This document shows, one piece after another, positions 17,930 through 25,883 of a stretch of DNA of 64,000 nucleotides (position 1 is the first letter of the stretch; every line of letters starts with the position of its first letter). Where the stretch lies: assembly GCA_051880495.1 (NCBI GenBank), contig JBJEOB010000009.1, forward strand, positions 24,382 to 88,381, in the 5' to 3' direction. The notes under the pieces were generated by a model. That model had not been told where the DNA came from. It did no database searches and worked only from the letters and a program-made list of their open reading frames with translations. The position numbers and the translations under genes are program-made. Source of the stretch: MGBC120314 sp051880495 (GTDB lineage: Bacteria > Bacillota > Clostridia > Lachnospirales > Lachnospiraceae).

Positions 17930-18760
17930 TTAAAGCTTCACTACCTCTAAAGGAATATTTCCAAGTCTTGACGCCATCAGTGAAAATGTGCTGTTAAAAC
18001 TTCCAAGAATCTTTTCACCTGCAGACAGGCAAAGCATTTCAACATATGCATCTTCAATGCCCTTTCTGCTGTTTCTGTCAAGTGTCTTGTTCTTAAAGGT
18101 AATTATTTTCTCTCCGAACAAATCAACTAACTGCTTTTCCGTTGCCGTATCATCTGTTGCAACGTAAAAGTAAGTGTCACCATTCGCCTTAAGCTCATCC
18201 TGCATCTTCTGAATAAATAGTTCGAGCGGACTGTTTTTTATCGCATCAATATGGTCGGTTCTTCTTATATGAACGCCAACAAGCCTCCTGCCCCGCGCTG
18301 CCTTTATGACCGCATCCTTATGCTCTTTTATGGATTCCTTCGGCGTTATAAAATCAAATGCATGTTCAATACTGTAAATATCACAGAAAGGATTGGTTGC
18401 TTTGACATACACCACATCATGTTTTTCACATTCCGCTATAACCCCATCCATTCCTTTTTCATTATACAGATTCATAATATCGTCACACTCAAAGAATCTG
18501 CCGGCCCGGGAACGGTATTTTTTCTTAATCAGGTTTCCACGAATCTGTCCAAAAAAACTGCCCTTATATCCGTATTCAGTAATCTCAATGCATTTTACAT
18601 CAGCCGGAAGCTTAAAAAGTGCATTCATCGGTGCGCCAAGAACAGTTTCTTCCTTCCATATGACCACAAGTTCTCTGTTAAGTTTTTTTGCAATATGATA
18701 CGCGCTCGCCAAAGCAATAAATCTGTTGCCAAGACCCGCGCATGGTTCAACAATAATCAT
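17930..18760 (-). CDS. Fucosyltransferase-like protein (GT11/O-FucT superfamily)
   Basis: A 276-residue soluble protein. CAGLGNRFIALASAYHIAKK at the N-terminus and VGVHIRRTDH (162-170) are the two donor-binding motifs of the alpha-1,2/alpha-1,6 fucosyltransferase and O-FucT superfamily; the Arg of HIRRTD binds GDP. A third motif, LGSFNSTFSLMASRLG, lies near the C-terminus. The GDP-L-fucose synthase gene in the same operon supplies the expected donor, which strengthens the call. The linkage formed cannot be predicted. Confidence 0.8.
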   Translation of the reverse strand: MIIVEPCAGLGNRFIALASAYHIAKKLNRELVVIWKEETVLGAPMNALFKLPADVKCIEITEYGYKGSFFGQIRGNLIKKKYRSRAGRFFECDDIMNLYNEKGMDGVIAECEKHDVVYVKATNPFCDIYSIEHAFDFITPKESIKEHKDAVIKAARGRRLVGVHIRRTDHIDAIKNSPLELFIQKMQDELKANGDTYFYVATDDTATEKQLVDLFGEKIITFKNKTLDRNSRKGIEDAYVEMLCLSAGEKILGSFNSTFSLMASRLGNIPLEVVKL

Positions 18761-18771
18761 CTATTTTCCTC

Positions 18772-19779
18772 TTAACCAACAGGCTGTTTTAATATCTTTC
18801 TCTTAATTCTTCCAAGCTTACCACGCATTATCCAGTACCATCGTACCATGACTGCCCTTATGGCAGGCTTCTGATTCTTATACATGCCCTCCATGTAAAT
18901 CTTGTCTCCGCCAATGAAATGAAGACTGTATGTCGGAAGAAGACTTTTGTCTGATTTATTTACATAGTGCGGATATCCGTCGCGATATACTATTTTCTTG
19001 ATTGTTGTAAGTTTACTTACAACGCACTCGCCACGAAGATAATTCTCTTCACCGCTGATTGGACCGCTGAATACAAATCCATCCTTATCAGGCACCAGAA
19101 GATTTAAGACAGTTCCCTTTGGTCTTTGCTTCTGCCACAGATAAAATAACGTCATCTCGCAGATTCCGCCCGGAATACCATATTTCTGATGTGCATCCCA
19201 CTTCGGTCGAAGGACATCCTCCATATGATTCTCAAAAATATCTATACAGTAATCCAAAAAATCAGACAATGCTTCTAATTTAAAATATGATAATCCGACA
19301 TTGGCCGCCCATCGGAACTCATTTGGTATCTTAAGAGCCTCCATATCCTGTGCCTTTGGGATTTCCATGGCAGCATCACAATTAAGAAAAGGTTCGTATG
19401 ATGCAAAATCAAGATATACCAGAATGTCACTGTCTAACACAACGCATTCTGTATAACCGTTTCTTTTAAGATATTCCTCAAAGAGAAAAAATCTCTTGTA
19501 TATACTAAGTGACCAGGTATATGGGTAAGACGACCAGTTCTTAAATACGCTGCAGAACTTTTCAAGCTTCTCATTCTTAAATTCATTTACATGATGCCAC
19601 TCCTTACACCATGTACTGTTAGCCTCATCCCCGATAAGAACAACCTTATCATTATATTTGCATGCCTGATCTACACAGAATCGTAAGTATTCCTGGTTTT
19701 TCCTGCCGCCTGTCTGTGGTTTGGCATTAGATTCATGGTGAATCAACACCGGTAATACTCTCTTGTTCTCCTGCATCAT
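18772..19779 (-). CDS. Putative glycosyltransferase (GT8-like, DxD)
   Basis: A 335-residue soluble protein with a GT-A-like layout: RVLPVLIHHES opening strand, VVLIGDEAN, then VVLDSDILVYLD with a DSD metal motif at about residue 120. It contains a PGGICEMTLFYLWQK segment and a C-terminal Lys/Arg-rich tail suggesting membrane contact. I cannot name the family firmly. Its position between the fucosyltransferase-like and GT-D-like genes supports a role in building the repeat unit. Confidence 0.7.
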   Translation of the reverse strand: MMQENKRVLPVLIHHESNAKPQTGGRKNQEYLRFCVDQACKYNDKVVLIGDEANSTWCKEWHHVNEFKNEKLEKFCSVFKNWSSYPYTWSLSIYKRFFLFEEYLKRNGYTECVVLDSDILVYLDFASYEPFLNCDAAMEIPKAQDMEALKIPNEFRWAANVGLSYFKLEALSDFLDYCIDIFENHMEDVLRPKWDAHQKYGIPGGICEMTLFYLWQKQRPKGTVLNLLVPDKDGFVFSGPISGEENYLRGECVVSKLTTIKKIVYRDGYPHYVNKSDKSLLPTYSLHFIGGDKIYMEGMYKNQKPAIRAVMVRWYWIMRGKLGRIKRKILKQPVG

Positions 19780-19794
19780 TTCTACCTCACTTAA

Positions 19795-20742
19795 TTATTT
19801 CCAGTATGTGCCGCCCTCTACCGCACTGTGATTTTTTGGCACCTCACAGTCCAGTGGATAATTCCAGTAATCATTATACATGGCAGCAATTTTCGGTTCA
19901 TGGTCATCCCAGCGTTTGCCCTTAATTCCAAAAAACAGCTGCAACGCTCCGCCGACGTGGATTGCCTGTTTTCCTTTTTCCTTACAGTGTGCCGCAAGCG
20001 GAAAACCATATGCCCCGCACCCGATAAGCGCAACATCGTAATCGATTTTGTCAACCTCATCGCACATATACTGTAATGCATCAAACCACGTTGCAAAACG
20101 CTCGTCTTTCTGTCCTCCCGAGGTCTGTACCGCCTTAAGCGTAATGAATTCGCATTCCGGCAGCATATCCGGGTCATCAAACAGCTTATCCCTGTTTAGA
20201 AGCTGGCTTTTTATCGACTCCTCAAACGGATGAATTATAAGCACCTTTTTACCCTTTAATGCCCTCGTCCATGGCTTTTGGGCATACCACGGTTCGAGGC
20301 ATGCAAGCCAGCAGACTCCATCCATCTGCCTGCCGTATTTACTTATAAAATACTCTTCCGAGCACTGATACCATACGCCAAGCATATCCATCACGGCGCA
20401 TCCGTTCTTCATAACTTCGTTAAAACGTGGCAGCAGTGACTTATCCTTTGGAAAGAATCCGGCGCATGTGCAAAGCTGTTCTATAACCTTGTCTTCCTTG
20501 CCGGTCCAGTTAAATTCTGCCGTTCTCATGGCAAATAATTCCACGCTGCCAAAGCGTGCTGCCATAAACGGTTCACCACTTTCAAGCTTAGCTGCCATAT
20601 AGTCCGACGCTGCTTCAATATCGTAATATTTCTTTCCGGCGTATGTGGGTTTATCAAAATTATTGCTTATATCCTTAGGATAAAATTTATCTCGGTATCT
20701 GAATCTTAAGTTATAATAAAGCCCCTTAAGTTTTCTAAGCAT
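19795..20742 (-). CDS. Putative GT-D-fold glycosyltransferase (DUF1792-like)
   Basis: A 315-residue protein. PFMAARFGSVELFAM near residue 60 lines up with the GT-D core motif, which normally reads RFGDGE and carries the catalytic DxE; here the first Asp is replaced by Ser (SVE). ALKGKKVLIIHPFEESI and DYDVALIGCGAYGFPLAAHCK match the second half of GT-D enzymes, and a GGALQLFFGIKGKRW block follows. I chose the ATG at 20742, with GGGAGG in front, over an upstream TTG. It is the first gene of the glycan operon, 21 bases after yqeY. Confidence 0.7.
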   Translation of the reverse strand: MLRKLKGLYYNLRFRYRDKFYPKDISNNFDKPTYAGKKYYDIEAASDYMAAKLESGEPFMAARFGSVELFAMRTAEFNWTGKEDKVIEQLCTCAGFFPKDKSLLPRFNEVMKNGCAVMDMLGVWYQCSEEYFISKYGRQMDGVCWLACLEPWYAQKPWTRALKGKKVLIIHPFEESIKSQLLNRDKLFDDPDMLPECEFITLKAVQTSGGQKDERFATWFDALQYMCDEVDKIDYDVALIGCGAYGFPLAAHCKEKGKQAIHVGGALQLFFGIKGKRWDDHEPKIAAMYNDYWNYPLDCEVPKNHSAVEGGTYWK

Positions 20743-20763
20743 AATGCCTCCCAATGCATATTG

Positions 20764-21201
20764 TTATTCGCAGAGTTTTGCAACCACTTCATTAATTACC
20801 TTGCCGTCTGCCTTGCCCTTAAGCTCTGCCATTACTGCCTTCATAATCTGTCCCTTGTTTTTTGTTGCAATAACATCAGCAAATTTTTCCGTAAGAATTG
20901 TCTTAACTTCCTCTGCAGAGAGCATCTTCGGTGCAAATTCAGACATAACAGCAAGCCTTGCCTCATATTCTGCCCTTAACTCTTCTCTGTCGGCAGGACA
21001 TGTCTCAAGCTGTTCCTTAACACTCTTTATTTCCTTTAGGATTGCATCATTAACCATTTCGTCAGGAATGTTTTCCCTGCAGCCTGCATCTATTGCAAGC
21101 TTTTTGGCAGCGGAAACCAGCACCGCAATCGAGTCTTTTCTCTCCTTATCTCTTGCCTTCATGGCGTCAATCATCGCCTTCTGTAATGTATCAAACTGCA
21201 T
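20764..21201 (-). CDS. yqeY: GatB/YqeY domain protein
   Basis: A 145-residue cytoplasmic helical protein of the YqeY family, which resembles the tRNA-binding tail of GatB: LQKAMIDAMKARDKERKDS at the N-terminus, EYEARLAVMSEFAPKMLS in the middle and GQIMKAVMAELKGKADGKVI near the end. The exact role in bacteria is unsettled. GGAGGG sets the ATG at 21201; nine upstream in-frame residues overlap that site. It directly precedes the glycan operon and may share its promoter. Confidence 0.92.
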   Translation of the reverse strand: MQFDTLQKAMIDAMKARDKERKDSIAVLVSAAKKLAIDAGCRENIPDEMVNDAILKEIKSVKEQLETCPADREELRAEYEARLAVMSEFAPKMLSAEEVKTILTEKFADVIATKNKGQIMKAVMAELKGKADGKVINEVVAKLCE

Positions 21202-21320
21202 ATTATTCCCTCCATTTTCTTTTCTCATAATTTTACCTATAATTAGTTTTATTATACTTCATAAAGTCCGTATATTCAATTACAAAATTGGATATGGGCA
21301 ATCCCCTCGCGGAGCGTATA

Positions 21321-21456
21321 TTGTATAATAGGACTTGGGTGTCAAAAGCTCATTTTAAATTCATGACCTGGCAAAATGCGCAAATAAAGTTGTTTGCTCA
21401 TTTTGCCATTCAAGTCTTTGATAATGAGCTTTTGACACCCAAGTCCTATTATACAA
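21321..21456. repeat. 136-bp palindromic element with GGTGTCAAAAG arms
   Basis: Perfect 34-base inverted arms (21321-21354 and 21423-21456) enclose a second hairpin (21369-21408: TGGCAAAATG plus GCAAA, one mismatch). The arms contain the string GGTGTCAAAAG, which recurs in palindromes at 36473-36553 and 62511-62618. It occupies most of the 327-base gap between yqeY and the small gene at 21529. No coding potential was seen. It looks like a small non-autonomous mobile or structural repeat. Confidence 0.85.
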
Positions 21457-21461
21457 TAAAA

Positions 21462-21488
21462 GAGCCGCAGCACTTAATGCTGCAGCTC
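21462..21488 (-). terminator. Terminator of the small gene at 21529-21795
   Basis: On the minus strand GAGCTGCAGC and GCTGCGGCTC pair around an AT-rich loop and are followed by TTTTATTG. Confidence 0.8.
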
Positions 21489-21528
21489 CTCGTCACAAAA
21501 CCGCTTACTGTTTAATTTACCGGCACGC

Positions 21529-21795
21529 CTAGTATAATTTGAAGTCAGGCTTTTCTAATTCGCCTTCGTCAAACATTACCTCTCCCTCCTGGTTCAGTGC
21601 CATATTCTTGGAGGTGAGTGCCACATGGTCCATATAGTCAATAAATAAATCGATTTCGTCTACGCCTGCTTCTTTAGCATATTTAGAGATAACAGGCTGT
21701 GCAAGCTCGTTAATCTTTGCCTGTGGTTTTTCCTTCTGTAAAACCTCTACCTCTTCATCTATCTTTTTCACAAGCTCTCTGGATATTTCATTCAT
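21529..21795 (-). CDS. Small conserved-looking hypothetical protein (88 aa)
   Basis: An 88-residue acidic cytoplasmic protein opening MNEISRELVKKIDEEVEVL, predicted mostly helical, with a C-terminal EGEVMFDEGELEKPDFKLY tail. I do not recognise a family. The ATG at 21795 has AGGGAG eight bases upstream, and a good terminator follows the stop, so this is a real transcription unit. It lies between the metQ gene, transcribed towards it, and a palindromic repeat. Confidence 0.7.
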   Translation of the reverse strand: MNEISRELVKKIDEEVEVLQKEKPQAKINELAQPVISKYAKEAGVDEIDLFIDYMDHVALTSKNMALNQEGEVMFDEGELEKPDFKLY

Positions 21796-21846
21796 CTTAC
21801 ATTCTCCCTTTATGAACATAAAATTTATAAAATATATTATATACCA

Positions 21847-22740
21847 TTATTCAAATATTGCAATAACAGCTCCATTGTACTTTTCATCGATAAATTTCTT
21901 AACCTTTTCTGTCTTTAAGGCATTTATTAAGGCAGTAATGCCCGGATTTGATTCATTTCCTTCCTTAACCGCAATAATATTTGCGTATGTCTGTGCTGCA
22001 AGTGAATCAGAAGCTTCCTTGGCGATTGCAGTTCTGATATCAAGACCTGCTGCCAATGCGTTATTACCGTTGATGATACCAAGGTTAACATCAGGAAGTG
22101 CTCTTGCTACCTGTTCTGCCTGTAATTCTACGATTTCATAGTTGTGAGGATTCTCTGCGATATCATTCTTGGTTGCTGTGATACCTGCGCCCTCCTTAAG
22201 CTTAATAAGTCCCTCCTGCTCAAGTAAAAGAAGTGCTCTTGCCTCATTTGTTGTGTCATTTGGAACTGCGATTTTAGCACCATCCGGCAAATCAGCAAGT
22301 GAAGAACTCTTACCTGCATAGATACCAAATGGTTCATAGTGTATTGCAGCTACTGACTTAAGATGTGTCTTGTTCTCTTCGTTAAATGAATCAAGATATG
22401 GCTGATGCTGGAAATAGTTGGCATCAAGACTTCCGTCTTCAAGAGCGGTATTTGGAATTACGTAATCTGAGAATTCTACAATCTCAAGATCGTATCCTGC
22501 TGCCGCAAGGTCATCCTTAACCTGTGCAAGGATTTCTGCATGTGGTGTTACTGAAGCACCAACCGTAAGTTTTGTAAGCTTTGGTGCCTCTGTAGCTGCA
22601 TCTGTTGAAGCTGCTGTTGTAGCTTCTGCTGCGTTCTGCTGACCGCCTTCTGCTGCATTCTGCTGTGCGTTATTATTTCCGCAGCCTGTAAATGCCAACA
22701 CTAAAGTTAAAATAAGTACTACTGATAAAATTTTTTTCAT
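21847..22740 (-). CDS. metQ: Methionine ABC transporter, substrate-binding lipoprotein
   Basis: A 297-residue NlpA/MetQ lipoprotein (lipobox FTGC, Cys20). After an Ala/Gln/Thr-rich linker the domain starts LTVGASVTPHAEILAQVKDD, the family hallmark, followed by YFQHQPYLDSFNEEN and IAVPNDTTNEARALLLL. It binds D/L-methionine outside the cell and hands it to MetI. AAAGGAGG sets the start at 22740. It is the last gene of metNIQ. Confidence 0.94.
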   Translation of the reverse strand: MKKILSVVLILTLVLAFTGCGNNNAQQNAAEGGQQNAAEATTAASTDAATEAPKLTKLTVGASVTPHAEILAQVKDDLAAAGYDLEIVEFSDYVIPNTALEDGSLDANYFQHQPYLDSFNEENKTHLKSVAAIHYEPFGIYAGKSSSLADLPDGAKIAVPNDTTNEARALLLLEQEGLIKLKEGAGITATKNDIAENPHNYEIVELQAEQVARALPDVNLGIINGNNALAAGLDIRTAIAKEASDSLAAQTYANIIAVKEGNESNPGITALINALKTEKVKKFIDEKYNGAVIAIFE

Positions 22741-22774
22741 AATAAACTCCTCCTTTGCCTTTGGCAATAATAAT

Positions 22775-23437
22775 TTATCGTTTTCTCCTGTCACTTAATC
22801 TTGCAAGCCTCATTCCTGCCTCCTGCAGGGCCTGCACAATGACTACGAGTAATGCGACCGTAACTAACATAATGTCTGTCTGGTATCTGTTATAGCCATA
22901 TCTTATGGCTATGTCACCCAGTCCGCCTCCACCGGTAAATCCGGCAAGCGCTGAATAACTAAGAATTGTTGTGACTGCAAGTGCTCCGCCTACAATCAAT
23001 GACGGCAGTGACTCCGGCAGTAAAACCTTATAAATAATCTGAAATGTTGAGGTTCCCATTGCTTTAGCCGCCTCTATGACACCCTGGTCAATTTCCTTTA
23101 GTGATGATTCGACCACTCTTGCGACAAACGGCGTCGCCGCAACGACCAACGGTACTATTGTAGCATTGGTTCCAATTGATGTGCCTGTAAGCCATCTTGT
23201 GAACGGAATAATCGTTATCAGTAAAATAAGAAATGGTATTGACCTTAAAATATTTATTATCACACCAAGTATTGTATTAAGCCAGCGTACCGGCTTTATT
23301 CCCTCTTTGTCCGTCACAACAAGAATAATGCCAAGCGGAAGACCAAGTACATACGCAATGACCGTTGCAACTATCGTCATATATATCGAATCCCAAAAAC
23401 CTTCCAAAATCATATCAACTATTGCTTTACTAAACAT
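22775..23437 (-). CDS. metI: Methionine ABC transporter, permease
   Basis: A 220-residue permease with five to six membrane helices. The EAA-type coupling loop IDQGVIEAAKAMGTSTFQI contacts MetN, and the RSIPFLILLI segment is typical of MetI. Its ATG overlaps the metN stop (TAATG), so translation is coupled. The 34-base gap to metQ holds only the metQ ribosome site. Confidence 0.95.
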   Translation of the reverse strand: MFSKAIVDMILEGFWDSIYMTIVATVIAYVLGLPLGIILVVTDKEGIKPVRWLNTILGVIINILRSIPFLILLITIIPFTRWLTGTSIGTNATIVPLVVAATPFVARVVESSLKEIDQGVIEAAKAMGTSTFQIIYKVLLPESLPSLIVGGALAVTTILSYSALAGFTGGGGLGDIAIRYGYNRYQTDIMLVTVALLVVIVQALQEAGMRLARLSDRRKR

Positions 23438-24441
23438 TACTTCTCACCCGTTTCCTCTACTGAAAGATTTCTCGCCTTCAGATAATTAAATATTTTTTCA
23501 AATGCATCCCCGTCGGAGGACACCTGTATAACCATCTCACCTGTTGCCACACCGTTTATGTTTTTGGTGTTTGCGTAGATAATATTTACCGGTTCCCTGC
23601 AGTCAAGAATCATGTTGGCAATAACGGGTTCAAATGATGAAACTCCGTCGAATACGATACGAATGCTTCTGCCACGCCCAAACTCTATGTTTCTCTCCCC
23701 GTCAGGATATACAAGCTTTCTTCCCGCCTCCGTGGAAGGTTTTGCAAATATTTCTTTGACCGGACCTATTTCTGCAATCCTGCTGTCTGCAATAATCGCC
23801 ACACGGTTACAGATTGATTCGACCACCATCATTTCGTGTGTAATTATTACTATTGTAATTCCAAGCTTCTGGTTGATTTCCTTTAACAATGCAAGAACTT
23901 CCCGCGTTGTTGTAGGGTCTAATGCACTTGTTGCCTCATCACACAATAAAACCTTCGGATTATTGGCAAGCGCCCTCGCTATTGCCACACGCTGCTTTTG
24001 TCCGCCGGATAACTGCGCCGGATAAACATTTGCCTTGTCGCTCAGTCCAACCAGCTCCAGAAGTTCCCTTGCTCTCTTTTCCCTGTCTTTCTTAGGAATC
24101 TTTGCAATTTCCATAGGAAACATAACATTTTTAAGAACCGTTCTCTGCATCAGCAGGTTAAACTGCTGGAATATCATCGAAATCGATTGTCTTGCCTTGT
24201 TTAAATCTTTTGGTTTAAGTGTTGCAAGGTCTGTGTCTTCAAAAAACACATGACCGTCAGTCGGCTTCTCTAACAGATTAAGACATCGCACCAGTGTACT
24301 TTTTCCGGCTCCGCTTGCACCGATTATTCCGAAAATCTCACCGGACTCAATTTCAATATTTATATCAGATAAAGCAGTTATCGTGTCTTTTCCAACTGTA
24401 TAATCTTTTCTAAGTTGTTCAAGCCTTATTATTTTACTCAT
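23437..24441 (-). CDS. metN: Methionine ABC transporter, ATP-binding protein
   Basis: A 334-residue ABC ATPase: Walker A GASGAGKST, signature LSGGQKQR and Walker B VLLCDEATSALD. A C-terminal NIL domain (about residues 260-334, SIRIVFDGVSSFEPVIANM) senses cytoplasmic methionine and shuts transport off in known MetN. The ATG at 24441 is better placed behind AGAGGA than the in-frame GTG at 24450. Confidence 0.95.
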   Translation of the reverse strand: MSKIIRLEQLRKDYTVGKDTITALSDINIEIESGEIFGIIGASGAGKSTLVRCLNLLEKPTDGHVFFEDTDLATLKPKDLNKARQSISMIFQQFNLLMQRTVLKNVMFPMEIAKIPKKDREKRARELLELVGLSDKANVYPAQLSGGQKQRVAIARALANNPKVLLCDEATSALDPTTTREVLALLKEINQKLGITIVIITHEMMVVESICNRVAIIADSRIAEIGPVKEIFAKPSTEAGRKLVYPDGERNIEFGRGRSIRIVFDGVSSFEPVIANMILDCREPVNIIYANTKNINGVATGEMVIQVSSDGDAFEKIFNYLKARNLSVEETGEK

Positions 24442-24484
24442 ATATTTCACATCCTCTGCTTCGGATAACTTTTTTGTAAGACTG

Positions 24485-24493
24485 ATTATATCA
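24485..24493 (-). promoter_or_regulatory. Extended -10 promoter of metNIQ
   Basis: TGATATAAT on the minus strand (TATAAT at 24485-24490 with an extended TGn). No strong -35 box. The predicted leader is only about 37 bases, too short for an S-box or T-box, so methionine control would have to act at the promoter. Confidence 0.5.
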
Positions 24494-24521
24494 TCCGTTT
24501 TTCTGAAGCGCTAATACATAA

Positions 24522-24566
24522 AAAATACTGTCGGTTATAGTTTAAATCTATAGCAGACAGTATTTA
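24522..24566 (-). terminator. Terminator of enolase gene
   Basis: On the minus strand AATACTGTC...GACAGTATT forms a long stem, with a further CTATA/TATAG pairing around a TTTAAA loop, followed by TTTTTATG. It lies 8 bases after the eno stop. Confidence 0.8.
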
Positions 24567-24573
24567 ATGGTAT

Positions 24574-25851
24574 TTATTTCCCTGCAAACGGGTTTTTGTA
24601 TTCGCTTAATCCGTTCAATTCTTCCTCTATGCGGATAAGTCTGTTGTATTTTGCAGTACGTTCACTTCGGCACGGAGCGCCTGTTTTAATCTGACCCGCA
24701 TTTAATCCAACTGCAAGGTCAGCAATCGTCGTATCCTCAGTTTCACCGGAACGATGTGAAATGATTGCATTGTAACCGTGTTCCTTTGCAAGCATTACCG
24801 CATCTATGGTCTCTGAAACTGTCCCGATCTGATTAAGCTTAATAAGTATAGCATTGCCACATCCATTAGCAATCCCATACTCCAGTCTTTTACTGTTTGT
24901 AACAAATAAATCATCTCCTACCAGCTGGATTTTACTGCCAAGCTGCGCCGTAATCTGCTTCCAGCCTTCCCAGTCTTCTTCGTCAAGCGGATCCTCAATT
25001 GAACAAATCGGATATTTTTCACATAATCCCTTCCAATAGTCAATCAATTCTTCCGTAGTATAGTATTCCCCTGATTTCGGTAAGAGATACCCTTTTTCTG
25101 CCTTCCATTCACTGGCCGCCGCATCAAGTGCAATATAAAAATCCCTGCCCATCTTATATCCGGCCTTTTCCACTGCCTCCATTATCACCTCAATAGCCTC
25201 CTCATTTCCGGCAAGGTCAGGAGCATAGCCGCCCTCATCACCAACAGCAGTGGAGAGTCCTCTTTCTTTCAATATTTTTCCGAGAGTATGATATACCTCA
25301 CTGCACCATCTGACAGCTTCCTTTATACAGCATGCGCCGACCGGCATAATCATAAATTCCTGAATGTCAATGTTATTTGATGAGTGACATCCTCCATTTA
25401 AAATGTTTGACATCGGAACCGGCATCCTTGTTGCGCCAACGCCGCCAATATACTGATAGAGCGACAGTTCTTTTGACTTGGCCGCTGCCCTGCACGACGC
25501 TATTGAAACTGCAAGCATCGAGTTGGCTCCAAGCCTGCTTTTGTCATTCGTTCCATCAAGCTCTATCATTATCTCATCAATATTCTTTACATATGATGCA
25601 TCCTTATCCTTTAAGGCGTTATTAATTACACTACCGGCTATCTGTGCCGCTTTTTCGACACCCTTTCCGCCGTAATGCGTAATGTCATTGTCCCTAAGCT
25701 CCAACGCCTCAAATCTTCCTGTTGATGCACCGCTCGGCGATGCAGCGCGTCCCCTTGCGCCATCGTACAATGTAACCTCTGCCTCGACAGTAGGATTTCC
25801 CCTTGAATCCAGAATCTGTCTCGCCTTAACTTCCTTAATCATCATATTCAT
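24574..25851 (-). CDS. eno: Enolase
   Basis: A 425-residue glycolytic enzyme converting 2-phosphoglycerate to phosphoenolpyruvate. Hallmarks are RQILDSRGNPTVEAEV, GASTGRFEALELRD (mobile loop), LVGDDLFVTN (Mg2+ ligand), LIKLNQIGTVSE (catalytic Lys) and SHRSGETEDTTIADLAVG. GGAGGAG precedes the ATG at 25851. The gene starts 32 bases after the stop of the SpoVAF-like gene with no terminator between, so read-through from the ATP synthase operon is possible. Confidence 0.97.
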   Translation of the reverse strand: MNMMIKEVKARQILDSRGNPTVEAEVTLYDGARGRAASPSGASTGRFEALELRDNDITHYGGKGVEKAAQIAGSVINNALKDKDASYVKNIDEIMIELDGTNDKSRLGANSMLAVSIASCRAAAKSKELSLYQYIGGVGATRMPVPMSNILNGGCHSSNNIDIQEFMIMPVGACCIKEAVRWCSEVYHTLGKILKERGLSTAVGDEGGYAPDLAGNEEAIEVIMEAVEKAGYKMGRDFYIALDAAASEWKAEKGYLLPKSGEYYTTEELIDYWKGLCEKYPICSIEDPLDEEDWEGWKQITAQLGSKIQLVGDDLFVTNSKRLEYGIANGCGNAILIKLNQIGTVSETIDAVMLAKEHGYNAIISHRSGETEDTTIADLAVGLNAGQIKTGAPCRSERTAKYNRLIRIEEELNGLSEYKNPFAGK

Positions 25852-25883
25852 ACAATACTCCTCCTTCTATATCACGTTAGCCG

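Noticed and set aside
24442..24521. SAM or T-box riboswitch before metNIQ
   Set aside because: The predicted leader is only about 37 bases and shows neither the S-box core nor a T-box sequence.
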